Below, piece after piece: positions 1 to 11,259 of a stretch of 64,000 nucleotides of DNA. Origin of the DNA: Achatina immaculata. Its lineage: Eukaryota > Mollusca > Gastropoda > Stylommatophora > Achatinidae. Position numbers and translations under genes: made by a program. Positions within the stretch are counted from its first letter, which is position 1. Each line of letters opens with the position of its first letter. The stretch is taken from the NCBI GenBank assembly GCA_009760885.1, contig CM019703.1, positions 11,162,959 to 11,226,958 of the forward strand, given 5' to 3'. The notes beneath the pieces are model-generated. The model searched no databases. It was not told the origin of the DNA and saw nothing but the letters and a program-made list of their open reading frames with translations.

Positions 1-408
1 TTTCGTGTCTGGTACACAGAGAGTTAATTAAAACAATGCGACGAGAAAGCGTTCGAGGGGGTAGGGGGAAGAAGGTTGGGGGCGGGGTGGGGGGGGGGTG
101 GCATACCGAATTATCATTGACCTTTAGGGATAAACGTCCTGAATAAAAGTTAATGAGCTGTTGCTGTATGATAGAGGAAATATAGGCTGATACGGTGAAC
201 TCTCTCGTAATTTAATCTTACGTGATGTACATGTTATTATTCTCCACAAGATATTACGTGGTGTTTGTTAACGAGATGAATACTGCGGTAAAACTGGTGC
301 TAGACGGTTTGAAGATAGGTAGAGGTTAAGTTCTTTTTACTTTTTATAAACTATAGAAAAGAAATGAAAGGAAACAGAAGTAGTAGGTATTAGAAGGAGA
401 CAGAAAAG
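1..408. other. No gene seen; G-rich start
   Basis: Short frames only. A G-rich run lies at about 60-101. The rest is ordinary AT-rich sequence with no recognisable repeat or coding signal. Confidence 0.5.
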
Positions 409-600
409 GAATTAGAAGCAAGAGGTAATAGAAAGAGAAAATGAAAGGAATAAGAAGCGGCAGGTAATAGAAAAGAAGGAATTAGAAGCGAGAGGTAATA
501 GAAAGAGAAAATGAAAGAAATTAGAAGCGCCCGGTAATAGAAATGAGGGAATTAGAACCGGGAGGTAACAGAAAGAGAAAGGAAAGGGAGTAGAATCCAG
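409..600. repeat. Purine-rich dimeric minisatellite
   Basis: The motif GAATTAGAAGC followed by a GGTAATAGAAA segment recurs at about 409, 448, 479, 518 and 549. Spacing alternates 39 and 31 bp, so the repeating object is a 70-bp dimer of long and short units. Nearly all bases on this strand are A or G. Minus-strand frames here are low-complexity Ser/Phe/Leu shadows. Confidence 0.75.
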
Positions 601-1164
601 GCAGTAGGAAAGAACAAGATGATTACGTATAAATGAAAAAAAAACATGAACAAACATGCACTATTTCGGCAGTACGCTTTTGTCAGGTTCAAAAGAAATG
701 ATAAAAACAATTGACAAATACGCGTGAAAACAGGGAATCCAGCTGATGAAACCTGACATAAATAACATACCGACGTCAGCACCGAAAGAAGCATGGAGCA
801 CAACAATAAACAACTACTCCATAATTAGTAATCGGATATATTACTCTAAAATTCTTCTTCAACGTCCATTAGCAAGGTTTATTTTTACAGATTGACATTA
901 TAAGTACAGATTTACTATAAGCCGATTGCACTGCTCGCTGTATGGGACACACACGGGAAACTGTCCACCCGTTTTATATGAGCGCAGTCGTTAGCAAATT
1001 GTGTACATTAGTTTCGGTTTAGTGAACCCCTTAATAACATTAACATGAATAATGAATACAGCTTTTACAATGAAGCAGAAGCAGCCGTTTGAGATGTGAG
1101 CGTAAACTCTGAAAGTGTACAGAACTCAACCAGAGTTTTAAGACGCTAGCGTTGCCCAGATGTG
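601..1164. other. No gene or repeat recognised
   Basis: AT-rich sequence without long frames or repeats that I can assign. Confidence 0.4.
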
Positions 1165-1475
1165 TACAGTGGTGTTTTAGGATTTGGACGTAGCCTAGAA
1201 GTATAAATAAAGCTGTGATTAAAGAACTGAGCGTGGTCCGAAGGTGTTCGGTGATAGTAAAGCTGTGTTTTAGGATCTGAACATAACCTAGAATTATACA
1301 TAGAGCGGTGTTTTAAGATCTGAACATAACCTAGAATTATACATAGAGCGGTGTTTTAAGATCTGAACATAACCTAGAATTATACATAGAGCGGTGTTTT
1401 AAGATCTGAACATAACCTAGAATTATACATAGAGCGGTGTTTTAAAGATCTGAATGTAGTCCGGAAGTGTACAGA
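1165..1475. repeat. 43-bp minisatellite
   Basis: The unit contains GTGTTTTAAGATC, ACATAACC and AGAATTATACATAG. Core copies start at 1265, 1308, 1351, 1394 and 1437, giving a strict 43-bp period. The left edge (from about 1165) and right edge hold diverged versions, so the homogeneous centre is younger than the flanks. Confidence 0.9.
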
Positions 1476-2333
1476 AATAAAAAACGGTATTCTCAGGTCT
1501 GAGTACACCAAACAAACGTACACAAAGTCCCACCGGAGCGAATGCCATCCACTTAAATCTTGGGAAGGGTTCAGGCTGTTGAAAGAAACTGCTGAAGACC
1601 ATGAAGAAGAAAGGCAGAGCACATCGTGACAAGGTTCACAAAGAGGATTCCCGTTGCTGATGTTGTAATGCCTGCTTGGAACTGCCAGGGGCATGTTCTT
1701 AGCAACCGAACACGTGAAGATGTTGGAAGACAAGCATCATGGGGAGTACAATATGATAGCCTCCCCCCCCCCACCCCCGAAAAAAAAATCAAGTTGCTCT
1801 CGCAGACTCCGCCATCAAGGACACCAACAACGAGGCCAAGCCCATAGGTCAGACTGGACTTGCTAGTCCAAGATCCAGCATAGAAGATAAGATATGGTCC
1901 TGGCATTTTCTAGCTCGCCAGCACCGATAGCCCTGCCATCATTCATCTTTCCTCCCGACACAGAGGATAAAAGGACCAGGCAAAACTCTTTCATAAGCGG
2001 GCGATGATGATCGATAAACAGGTAAGGGATAATACAAGGTGGACAGAGTGCAATTTCTTTTTTTTTTCCTGACACATTCTAAAAAATATCTATTTCTATC
2101 TTCAAAAATGTATATTTCAGATTAAGAGCGGGGAGATCCGTCCGAAGTACTCCGAAAGAAATAATATTGTGCAGGTCAAACGCACAAATCTTAGGTGACA
2201 CACACGGGTACAGTCCAGTTACCCTAGACCTTTGAACTCCGGTTCTTGGTGAACTAGACCTGAACAAGTTGTCTGGAAGAGCTTGAATAAACTTCACAAA
2301 CGTGTGCACGTGGATTGTTTTTTTACTGTCCGT
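1476..2333. other. Unassigned sequence
   Basis: A 73-codon plus frame (1626-1847) and overlapping minus frames exist, but none resembles a known protein. C and A homopolymers sit at about 1764-1790. I see no promoter, splice pattern or family match. Confidence 0.4.
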
Positions 2334-2525
2334 GAAGGCACCGTCCTAGAAATCTATGAAGGCACCGTCCTAGAAAGCTATGAAGGCACCGTCCTAGAAA
2401 GCTATGAAGGCACCGTCCTAGAAATCTATGAAGGCACCGTCCTAGAAAGCTATGAAGGCACCGTCCTAGAAAGTTATGAAGGCACCGTCCTAGAAAGCTA
2501 TGAAGGCACCGTCCTAGAAAGCTAT
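2334..2525 (+). repeat. 24-bp minisatellite, open in frame
   Basis: Eight units of a 24-bp repeat (GAAGGCACCGTCCTAGAAAG plus CTAT) start every 24 bp from 2334. Because 24 is a multiple of three, a 91-codon frame (2283-2558) runs through it as repeated YEGTVLES. Unit differences are single bases (Ser to Ile, or silent). There is no signal peptide or conserved flank, so a noncoding minisatellite is more likely than a gene. Confidence 0.85.
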
Positions 2526-2654
2526 GAGTTCACCCTGATGAAAGAGAATGTGTTATGACAAACAGCATGCACTACGTGGCGTTTCGGACAGCTTTGGCAA
2601 TAATGTTTTTCTATCTTATATGATCATTAATGTTTCTGATGAATTCAAATTATT

Positions 2655-2910
2655 TTCTTTTTCTTCGCCAGTTTGTCAGTCCACTGAGATATGTTTTCTC
2701 TTGGACTTCCTCTCTTCTTTTTCCCTTGAATTTTCCAGCCATAACTAGGTTCTCCACTTCTGTCTTCGCGTGACATGTCCAAGAAACTTTGGCTGTCTTT
2801 TTCTTATAAATTTTGACTAGTTTTCGTTGCTCACAAACCTCTGTGAGGATCTTTTCATTTGTTTTCTGGCTGTCCGAGGTAGTTGTTGTAACGTACTTCA
2901 AAGACCACAT
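2655..2910 (-). mobile_element. LINE reverse-transcriptase 3' fragment
   Basis: The minus frame reads TNEKILTEVCEQRKLVKIYKK, then SWTCHAKTEVENLV and YLSGLTNWRR. This is the layout of the C-terminal tail of endonuclease-reverse transcriptase LINEs (a kinase-like KTNEE...LGHVMR segment, then a basic GKR/RGRP-like stretch). The fragment covers about 85 codons, lacks the catalytic core and is certainly inactive. The exact LINE clade cannot be given. Confidence 0.65.
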
Positions 2911-4014
2911 CAGACAATCGCCGTGAGTACTTCAGTTAGCTCAGACTCAACTACAAAGACCGGGTATATAAGTTATTATGTTTTCACCCCTTATGCGCTA
3001 AAGAGAGCGAAATATCTACACTTTTATTAGTATGTGAGGATTAACAAGTTGATTCTTTCTTCTGTCGTGTGTGTGTTTTCTTTTTTTGGTATCGGTCCTC
3101 CAGGACAGTAAACACGCTTAAGATTTTGCTTGTTTTGGACAAATTATGGAATTGAAAAAAAAACAAACGAAGGGAGAAAAAGACAAAAACACAACGTTTA
3201 TCACTCATTATCCAGCGTAATGCCCGCTCTCTGGACCTTCATTACAATTTTAGCTGTTAAAAATTTTAAATAACCATAATCAAAGCAAACAAGAGCGATT
3301 TTACATAAAAATGTTTTGATCTCATCAAGCGCGAGAAAATAAAATATGTGCTTCGACTTAAGAACAGCAACAAGGAAATATATTCTCCAGCTTCTCAGAA
3401 AGGATTCTGGGACAGGTTAAGACAGGGACGATAAAACTTGGAGCTAGAGACATCGCGGAGAATATTATAGAAGAAGAATAAAAGGAGAAATATGAAAATT
3501 AGAATGAAAGATAGAAGACATTACCAGTGAAAGAAAAAAATGAATACAATGAAAATGTACAAAAAACTGATTAATTCAACTCTCTGTTTTGTCTTTCTAT
3601 TCCAGCATAAATGTACATTAAATGCGGGGGGGGGGGGGGGGGGGAACAACAGTCAAAATTGGGGACAATATTTCTTAAATCAACTCACCTGTCTTCTTTT
3701 GTACCCCCCCCCCCCAAATTGGCATTATTATAAAAACGCCATAACAACGCCATTAAACGAATGCACAAAGTTTAATGAAGTTAGTTAACGTTATTTTAAT
3801 ACTTGCTGAAAACTCTCAACAACCTACCTTCCGTGCGATAATCCATAAAATAACGGTCACTGCGAGTGCGATATAATCCTTGTTGGAAGCTCCAGTTATC
3901 TTTGATAAAGTTTGTAGAGAGCAAACAGAAGGGTGGATTGTTTTTTTTAGCCGTGGAATATGACAATTATCACCGAAGTCTTCTTATCAACCAGTGTTCA
4001 ATAAAGCGAGTCCA
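2911..4014. other. No gene; homopolymer tracts
   Basis: Mostly AT-rich and unassignable. It contains a 19-bp G run (3626-3644) and a 12-bp C run (about 3704-3715). The plus frame 3540-3788 reads straight through both homopolymers and is not credible as a gene. Confidence 0.5.
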
Positions 4015-4255
4015 AGACGCGCGTCGAGTCTCACGACTAAACAAACCGGCTCCGCGGTCTAGTCTTTGCCTCTGCGAGCCGTGGACGAGCCACCCGGTGA
4101 ACAGCCAGCGAAACTGTCGCGAGCTGGTGGGGTCGCTTTTCGCCCGAGAGTGGGGTTGAGGGCACGGGCAGGGAACGTTGTGATGTTAAGGTTGGATATC
4201 ATTTTGTCGTTTAGGTACGTACGGCTTACGCGACCGGCTGCTGAAGGATTTTGAA
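4015..4255. other. CpG-richer unique segment
   Basis: Unlike its neighbours, this stretch is GC-rich with many CpG dinucleotides (GACGCGCGTCGAG, CTCCGCGG, TGTCGCGAGC, GTACGTACGG). Overlapping frames on both strands stay open for 60-100 codons, as expected from GC content alone. It could be a small CpG island, a diverged functional RNA or an old element. Nothing in it is diagnostic. Confidence 0.45.
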
Positions 4256-4649
4256 TGAAAAAGTTCATCACTTGTGTTACGATACAAAAAGAAACAGAGA
4301 TTTAATGATGTTTTTAGAAATAATGATGTTGGAAAAGATGTTGTTGCTGATGTCTTCGCTGAAAATAAAAGACGATATGATAAGAAAATGATCTTTGCTT
4401 TATGCCCGAACTTCTTAAGCGGAGTATCCATGTCCGATTTTGTATATAAAAGCCGAATGGTTAGGGGTGTGGAGTTCTTTTGATCTGTTCTGTTTCTTTC
4501 TAGCTGTCTATACATAAAACACGAGTCATGCTACTGGCATTCTTTAGACTCATAGAGATTTCTAACAGGACAAGTAATGATGATGATCTCCACAGTCTAG
4601 TGATAGGGGCTTGGGAAAATATTGTACAATCTATACGGGGTCTGTAATA

Positions 4650-4650
4650 G

Positions 4651-4682
<32 letters not shown>

Positions 4683-4720
4683 ACTCACTCACTCACTCAC
4701 TCACTCACACACACACACAA
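4650..4720. repeat. Compound microsatellite (TC)(ACTC)(CA)
   Basis: A run of TC (4650-4678) passes into ACTC repeats (to about 4706) and then CA repeats. The three motifs are each one step apart, as expected from slippage plus point mutation. Confidence 0.95.
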
Positions 4721-4960
4721 TAAATAAATAGATAAAGGGCAAGAAATCATGTTTTAAGGGATAAAGGATGGCTCATAAGCCAGTGTAAGAAGAACCAGAA
4801 AATCTCAATAAAATGGCGATCAGAATGACACTCAGATAACGGGAGAAGCTATTTTTGTATATCATGTGCGTACGTGAGTACATAAACAGGCGTAGTCACT
4901 GTCGGAGACCTGTCAGAACTGGCAGTTATTTTTGTTTAAATAAGTGTGATAATGGTTATT

Positions 4961-5660
4961 CTTCTTCTTCTTTTTCTTCTTCTTCTTCTTCTTCTTCTTC
5001 TTTTTCTTCTTCTTTTTCTTTTTCTTCTTCTTCTTTTTCTTCTTCTTCTTATTCTTCTTCTTTTTCTTCTTCTTTTTCTTCTTCTTCTTCTTCCTCTTCT
5101 TCTCTTTCTTCTTCCTCTTCTTCCTCTCCTTCTTTTTTTCTTCTTTTTTTCGTCCTCTTGTTCTTCCTTTTCTTCTTCTTCTCCTGATTATTATTATTAT
5201 TATTATTATTTCTTCTTCTTCTTCTCCTTCTCCTTCTTTTTCTTCGTCTTCTTCTTCTTCTTTTTCTTCTTCTTTTTCTTCTTTTGCTTCTTCTTCTTCT
5301 TCTTCTTCTTTTTCTTCTTCTTTTTCTTCTTCTTCTTTTTCTTCTTCTTCTTCTTTTTCTTCTTCTTCTTTTTCTTCTTTTTCTTCTTCTTTTTCTTCTT
5401 CTTCTTCTTCTTTTTTTCTTCTTTTTCTTCTTCTTTTGCTTCTTCTTCTTCTTCTTCCTTTTCTTCTTCTTCTCCTTCTTCTTCTTCTTATTATTATTAT
5501 AATTATTATTTTTCTTCTTATTCTTCTCCTTCTTTTTCTTCATCTTTTTCTTCTTCTTATTTTTTCTTCTTCTTCTTCTTGTTCTTCTTTTTCTTCTTCT
5601 TTTTTCTTCTTTTTCTTCTTCTTCTTCTTTTTCATCTTCTTCTTCGTCTTCTTCTTCTTC
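4961..5660. repeat. 700-bp TTC/CTT tract
   Basis: About 700 bp of nearly pure pyrimidine, mainly (TTC)n with T runs, TCC variants and two TTA patches (about 5188-5210 and 5489-5510). All long frames here (poly-Phe, poly-Leu, poly-Ser, and poly-Lys/Arg on minus) are translations of the microsatellite. It abuts the R element at 5661, and TTC runs also precede the R copies at 42.36 and 55.83 kb, so it probably grew from that element's terminal simple repeat. Confidence 0.95.
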
Positions 5661-5875
5661 AGTCTCCCTGGAACTGCGAGCTGGTGTTGTTTGCAGGCGA
5701 TGCGGTGAAGATGTTGAGGTACAGCCTCGTGTCGGCTTGTAAACACGTAACGGCGGCTATTTTATAAGTCTCTGAGCGCAGCTAAAAACCATGGAGAGGT
5801 GTGAAATGCTTCTTTAGCAGTCTCCACCACCATGTGAACTCTGATGCTAGGATACTAGGTATGGGTCGGAGATCG
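5661..5875 (+). mobile_element. R element copy 1 (unclassified)
   Basis: First of five copies of an unclassified dispersed element. Shared blocks are GAACTGCGAGCTGGTGTT, TTTGCAGGCGATGCGG, GATGTTGAGGTACAGC and CTTTAGCAGTCTCCACCACC. Related copies lie near 26.38, 38.29 (reversed), 42.36 and 55.83 kb. No conserved reading frame was found among copies. Strand is given relative to the other copies; the true transcription direction is unknown, and a minus-strand RNA ending in (GAA)n is possible. Confidence 0.75.
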
Positions 5876-5934
5876 CCAAAGTACATGTATGCTAGAAGCA
5901 GTTTTTTTTACATCAAATAAATGACAATTATAGG

Positions 5935-6136
5935 ACAGTTGTTAAAGGAAAAAAAGACCAAGAGGAAGACAGATGTAGATGGGAAGATAACATATGAGGG
6001 ATGGACAGGTACAGCTTGAATGAGTGCACCATCAAGGCGAGGGAGTGAAGGAACCGGAGATTCATTACCGCCAACCTTTCTTCTTGAGAAGGCACATGAT
6101 GATGATGATTATGATCATGATGACGATGATGATGTC
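5935..6136 (+). mobile_element. LINE 3' end with (TGA)n tail
   Basis: Traces of a basic GKKRPRGRQ motif, then WEDNI-like and MRDGQ segments, followed by a CACATGATGATGATGATTATG tail. The order (RGRQ motif, about 45 codons, ATG/TGA repeat) matches the reverse-strand fragment at 9250-9475. Stops and frame changes show it is dead. Confidence 0.6.
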
Positions 6137-6299
6137 TTCTCTTTACATTTTTAAGCGGTATTTTAAGTTCTTATACCTTATAAGAGGATTAAAGAGAGAA
6201 AACTTAAATATTTTTGACGCATTAAATGTCATGAGAATTTAGAGAAGACCGTCTCGGAAGGGTACATAATGGGAAAAAGATAGAGAGGGAGACCAAGGC

Positions 6300-6376
6300 G
6301 AAGATATATAAATAAATAGATAGATAGACAGAAAGACAGACAGACAGACAGGCAAGCAGGCAGACAGACAGACACG
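6300..6376. repeat. ATA/GATA/GACA microsatellite
   Basis: AAATAGATAGATAGACAG passes into CAGACAGACAGACAGGC, a compound tetranucleotide repeat. Confidence 0.9.
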
Positions 6377-6667
6377 TCAGTGTTTCTCAATACGAGGAGA
6401 CTTGCAAGCTCCTGCAGAAGACACCGCTTGCATTGTTAGGTGACACACTGCACTGAGCTCGAAACTTCTGGCTACCTTAATGTCTAACATGATAAACATT
6501 TGCTCAGAAACCATTGAACGCAGCTCCTAGGACTGAAGACAGTGAGCTCTATCCTGATCTCATCCTCCTGTGTATTAAGGATTATTACCGCGGTCAGAAA
6601 TATTTCGCTCTTAGGACGTGCTACGGAGTGTGTGCAACTTGTGCTAAAATGTTTTCCTCTACTTTAG

Positions 6668-6749
6668 GTGATCGAAGATTATATGAGCTAGTGCGGATTG
6701 TAATGATGATGATGATTGAAAATCATATGAGCTAGTGTGGATTGTGATT

Positions 6750-6786
<37 letters not shown>

Positions 6787-6840
6787 CTGAAAATCATATG
6801 AGCTAGTGTGGATTGTGGTGATGATGATGATGACTGAAAA
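6668..6840. repeat. Composite repeat: 33-bp segment plus (GAT)n
   Basis: The segment CATATGAGCTAGTGTGGATT recurs three times (about 6678, 6725 and 6795), each time followed by a GAT/ATG run of different length and by GACTGAAAA. The unit therefore contains its own microsatellite, like the AAAG arrays at 51 and 56.5 kb. Confidence 0.8.
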
Positions 6841-7066
6841 CATTTCTAACAATTATTTAACTGTTTATATGTGCTCCTAGCAGTTTGGAACTCTGTCTAC
6901 GGCCCGCATTACTTCTGCGGTTCCCTAAATGTGCACGACCAACTTAGGAACAATTTCTTTCATAAACAGAAAACGACGAGGTCTTCGTACGGTAACGTAA
7001 GAGAACATAGTTTTGTAGGATTAGACCTCGGGAAAAAAATCGCAGACAAAACACTTTAGTGAGACG

Positions 7067-7195
7067 TGAGAGAAAGAAAAATCACAAGAGAATTACCTGG
7101 GATTCGAACCACGGACTCCGGTAGGAGGAGCAGCCGTCTAGCCACGAGAGAACAGCGTACTAACCAACTGAGCCAACTAGCACCTCATTTCTCTC
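7067..7195 (-). mobile_element. tRNA-derived SINE
   Basis: On minus, an A-box-like TGGCTCAGTTGGTTAGTACG is followed by a B-box GTTCGAATCCC about 50 bp on. No acceptor stem pairs across the ends and the spacing is too long for a normal tRNA, so this is a tRNA-derived SINE head. The following GTAATTCTCTTGTGAT and TTTTCTTTCTCT are shared with the copy at 11260-11385. Confidence 0.75.
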
Positions 7196-7421
7196 CGACA
7201 TAATGAGCAACCGAATGTGGTTTAAATAATAAACAACAATTACTCATTTTTTTTCTTCTTTTGCTCCATACAATTTGCTCCCTCGCTCAGATAAACTATT
7301 GAAGTTGGCAGCCTCATCATGTTTGCCATGCCGTTTTTATTATTGTTGTAGATCCTATCAGTTGCAGGATATTCATCTTGCTGGCCTGTTTGTGCCATGA
7401 TCCTGCGCTTACGTTATACAC

Positions 7422-7641
7422 CAGTGGTTTCCAACCTTTTTACATCCAAGGATCACTTTCCCCCAACAATATATAACTTGCAGACCACCGTGTTATATGG
7501 AATTACGCAATATCATGGGCCATTAATTGTTGTTGTTCAATAGATCTCAAGTAATAACAATTCGATAACGCAGTTGTGGACCTCCTGACGGTGCTTCGAG
7601 GACCGCTTCTGGTCCGCGGACCACAGTTTGAGAACATCTAG
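7422..7641. mobile_element. Possible hAT-like MITE
   Basis: The left end CAGTGGTTTCCAACC and right end CCACAGTTTGAGAACATCT form an imperfect inverted repeat like the CAGTGGTTCTCAAACTGTGG termini of hAT elements. GGTCCGCGGACCACAG near the right end is also typical. The expected 8-bp target duplication is not visible, so the copy is old or the call is wrong. Confidence 0.45.
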
Positions 7642-7737
7642 AATGTTGTGTGACTGTTCCCCACCAGAGTTATGCTGAGGTTGAATCAGTCCCGTCTGTG
7701 TGAAATTTTCACCAGGTCTTTTGGGCACAGTATCTTT

Positions 7738-7990
7738 CGCTTCCAGTAACTTCTTCTTCTTCTTCTACTTCTTTTTCTTCTGCGTTCGACGTTGTTGGTC
7801 ATATCAGATCTTGATCCCTGTCGATATGGCAAAGCCCGCAGTCTTCTCCAGATCCTGATAGGAGCCCCGAAGCTTTTGGCCCAAGCTTGTCTCCTCTGGC
7901 CATGTCTCACGTCTCTGGTCCGCATGGTTTGGGCACTCGTGGAGGATATGTTCTGGATTCCTCTAGTATGTTTCACTATAATGTGAGGGA
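7738..7990 (-). mobile_element. LINE C-terminal fragment with (GAA)n tail
   Basis: One minus frame reads RNPEHILHECPNHADQRR, then ETWPEETSLGQKL, LEKTAGFAISTGI and YDQQRR, ending in a GAAGAAGAAG run (plus 7750-7780). Histidine/cysteine-spaced EHxLxxCP motifs followed by TWPE...KLWG and AGF...TGL are the usual C-terminal end of a group of invertebrate LINE ORFs. It is an isolated 3' fragment. Confidence 0.7.
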
Positions 7991-8044
7991 ATTTTCGTGG
8001 AACTATGTCCGAGTGGCATAATAGGCATACCTTTATTTTTACCT

Positions 8045-8275
8045 TATCTGTATAGAACTACACATAGTGGTTAGTTCTCTTACCTCCTACACGGAGGTCG
8101 CTGGTTTAAGTGCAGTCAGAGGCGCCCCAGACAACCCACTGCAGAAATGGGTACCTGGCTCATTCAGGAGCTGAGGAAAGAAAGGAAACCAAGCGTGGTG
8201 ATAACCACATCACCCTCTAGTGTTCTTACAGGTAAGGACACTAACACCGTATCTCCTAGGTGCCTCTAAGCCATG
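8045..8275 (+). mobile_element. SINE with conserved 3' module
   Basis: A degenerate tRNA-like head (TAGTGGTTAGTTCTCTTACC, then GGTTTAAGTGC) leads to GAAATGGGTACCTGGCTC, then GGAAACCAAGCGTGGTGAT and CATCACCCTCTAGTG. The last module is shared with SINEs at 47415-47640 and 13166-13345. The GGGTACCTG core is also in the reversed copy at 21790-21905. Confidence 0.65.
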
Positions 8276-9015
8276 ATAAGACTTTGTTTACTTTTAGTTG
8301 TCGCCGTTTACGAATAGGAGGCAGTTGCCCTATTCCTAGTTATCTAATAGCTGTCTAGGCCCCTCCTCCCCCCTCCCCCTCTCACCGATCATAGATTTAG
8401 CTTTGATATCCAGCGAATGAAGCCAATTTATAGGTGGCACGCTGTACAGACATTGACATCCATGAATGGGTTAATGAGTAATGAGACCAGTGCAATGTCC
8501 GATAGCCCAGTGGCTAAGCTAAACATTGTTACCCAGCGTTCCTACTTGGTCACGTGATTTATCTATTTTTAGTTTATTGCCAGTTACCTGCTTCGTCTCG
8601 AATTTCCTTACAATCAGATGAAAGCCATTACAGTTTGATTCTCAAAATAATGTTTTGTTTTTTTTTCCTTGAGACAGAAATGATGGCAATGATTACGTAT
8701 GTTTGTTTTAACAATTTTCCTGTGTCTATTTTCCTTTCTGGTATACAACGTGTTTACTTTTCATTTCACTAATGCGAAGCAACCTTTCAAGAGCCTGGTG
8801 TAATAGTTTCATAATCAGATATAATTAGACAACGGCGAGTAATGAGAGAGTGTATTTAGGGTATAGCTAGTCATAACATTTCAGCGCCTAGACTTTCTAT
8901 CTAACCTGGCAAGTTCATAACCCGGTCATGAAGTTTTAACTAGCTGAAATATGGGAAAGGAAGTTCAAGGAATACTTGTAGTTAAGAGGAAATATTCACG
9001 AGACGATTATTTTAT

Positions 9016-9034
9016 TATATATATATATATATAT
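9016..9034. repeat. (TA)n microsatellite
   Basis: A short TA run just upstream of a LINE 3' end. Confidence 0.9.
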
Positions 9035-9043
9035 TAGTATTAT

Positions 9044-9136
9044 TTTAAGAGTCGCCGAAGGAAAAGTTGGCAAACTACTTTGCGAGCCCTATGTGACGTT
9101 TAACGGCACGGGAAGGATATAAGATATAAGATAAGA
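9044..9136 (+). mobile_element. LINE 3' end, TATAAGA tail
   Basis: The plus frame reads SRRRKSWQTTLRALCDV then stop, followed by GGATATAAGATATAAGATAA. The W-T-TLRAL motif matches the end of the LINE on minus at 12560-12830. The last 56 bp (9081-9136) are identical to 22655-22710, so both derive from one LINE family with an ATAAG-type tail. Confidence 0.75.
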
Positions 9137-9249
9137 TTATTTTTTAACTTTAACGATTTGGCAGTAAAATTATTAACTTTTTTCTCCTATGGAATATATT
9201 TTTATTTTAAGTTTGAAAATAAAGAACAGATTAACTCCTGAAGGATTTT

Positions 9250-9475
9250 CACCTGATTTAATGGATCATCATCATCGTGTGCCGTTTTCCGTAAGAAGTT
9301 TGGCGGTAATGAATCTCCAGTGCCCTCTCTTCTTCGCCTCCATTGCTCAGTCAACCAAAATATGTCCTTGTCCGCTCTCATATGTCATCTTCCCATCTAT
9401 ATCTCTGTCCATCTCTGGCTCTTTTTCTTTCATCTCTCCTTCTAGTGTGGTCTTTTATGTATTACTGTGTCTTTT
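9250..9475 (-). mobile_element. LINE 3' fragment with (GAT)n tail
   Basis: On minus: a RYRWEDDIRERT-like segment, then a short tract and CGGCACACGATGATGATG. It is the same kind of 3' end as 5935-6136, in the opposite orientation. No catalytic motifs remain. Confidence 0.6.
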
Positions 9476-9510
9476 GATATTGTTAAAGTATTTTTGTTTT
9501 CTCGGTAACA

Positions 9511-9750
9511 CACAGTAATTAGTGTATAAGTATACAACTATACACGAAGCACTGCAGTAAAGCTATGATACCAAAATGTATAAACTAGGATAAAAAGTAG
9601 GAACAGCTTTGTTACTTAATGACTACACAGTTGTGACGTTTCGGTGTGAGCCTTAATCGCACAGACACACACAGGACGAAGAATTAGAGAGAGGAGATAA
9701 AGTATAGATGCGCATGAATCTTATGTTCAAAAATAAATTAAAAAATGAAT
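9511..9750 (-). mobile_element. Penelope-like repeat, copy 1
   Basis: About 240 bp shared with 60938-61179 (roughly 85% identical by eye). On minus, GATTAAGGCTCACACCGAAA followed by CGTCAC resembles the hammerhead ribozyme core of Penelope-like elements (CTGATGA, stem II, GAAAC, GTC), but the CTGATGA box is altered. No coding sequence is present; this would be a terminal or regulatory fragment. Confidence 0.6.
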
Positions 9751-11250
9751 AGAGCACTTAGGTATAACTTGAAAGAATATGTAGCTTTTCCTACGCTCGT
9801 TTAGAAATGCGCCCGTTAAAAATGTGCTAAGTTCAAAATGTGCTCGTTCAGAAATGTATAGAAATACGCATGGTGGAGTGTACAGAAATGCGTTTTTAAT
9901 GTAGCACATTTTTGCTCTAAAACTTGTGCATGTATTCTTTTAATTTTCCCATGATGTATAACCTACTTTCCTGTAGATCTACATTTCTGCTGCATGTATC
10001 CTCTCTCCGAATTTTTTTCTTTATTAAGAGTCCAGGTCATACGCCAGCACAGAATAGATATATAATTTATAAATCTCATTTTGTTTTTAAGAACAGATTC
10101 CTAGATAACAGCCCTGGCTTCGTCGTGTTGAATATAGTATGGCTTGCCAATCCTATTCTCCTCTTTATCTCCGTCTCACATCTCCCATCTCACATCTCCC
10201 ATCCTCGCTTAGTACATGCCCCAGGCAGCTGTAGACTGTCACTTTCCCCAGTTTCTCCATGTTCATGATTATTATCTATTTGTATTTTTTTTAATCTTTC
10301 ATGCTGAACACCATTACTTTGGACTTTTTCCACTGTATTTTTTCCCTACTCCCCACTCTTGGCTTGTATTGTTTTTTTCTTATCTAGTAATTTCTGTAGG
10401 TTTTGTTACAAAGACCATATCTGCATACCTTAAGCTGTTGATATTTCTTCCCCACGTGTATTTAGATAATAGGTTCATTTGTACAGTATTGTATCTACAG
10501 TAACAGAGGCCTTGTAGTTAGACGGCGAAATTCATATACTTCTTGATAAAATAAATGGGGGGGGGGGGGGACTTGAATTCTGCTTCTTAAAGCCGAAGGA
10601 TGCGATAAGGCAAAAATAATGAAGAGATAATTAATTAATGTTAAATAATTATTTCTTTCTTTTATGAAATTAATCAACTTGCCACTTCTTACAAAACTTG
10701 GCTTTGAGATAAAACCATGGTTAAGCATGAATTAGAGCAAAAGAGCTGCTCATCAGTTTAACAGTTAAAAAGCTGCCTTCTCATGCCAATTAGCGCACAT
10801 TTAGGCTCCTTCAACGTTCCTTATAAGGAGGATACCAAAAGAGCTACGTGCTTAATTCTGAATCTAATTTCGTGTCTTTATCTATTGTGTTGTCTCTTTT
10901 TTTTTAATCTATGGCCCTTGAGAAAGGCATTTCACAGAAATATTGGATTGTTGTATATTCGTCTTATCTTACTCGTGTTTTCTGCTCACTTTCCTCATTC
11001 TTTCTATCTTTTGGGGGTTTTTATTGTTTGTTTTTTTTTTTGCAAAACTGAAGCACACACCCCTGTCTACCTATCTTTAGGTCTCCAGAGCATTCCAATC
11101 AATCCAGATTGAAAAATGAGTGCACATCACCTGCTTTGAGGAACAGAATGGCCTCGGATGGTGATTTGTCAAATGAGAAACAACAAAGCTTGATCATAAT
11201 AAAGTGATTTACCACAGTGCTGTAATGTTAGCATTCGAAATATAGTAAGG
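9751..11250. other. No gene recognised
   Basis: AT-rich sequence with frames of up to about 110 codons that are hydrophobic and T-rich by composition only. It contains a 15-bp G run near 10557-10571. No transposon termini, SINE heads or tandem repeats were recognised. Confidence 0.45.
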
Positions 11251-11259
11251 AAAGCGCTT

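Noticed and set aside
4946..5767. 273-codon poly-Phe/Leu frame and 164-codon Lys/Arg frame
   Set aside because: Direct translations of the TTC/GAA tract; no unique protein sequence.
7094..7190. Possible functional tRNA gene on minus
   Set aside because: A and B boxes are present, but the acceptor arms do not pair, the inter-box spacing is wrong and a related decayed copy exists at 11.3 kb; called a SINE.
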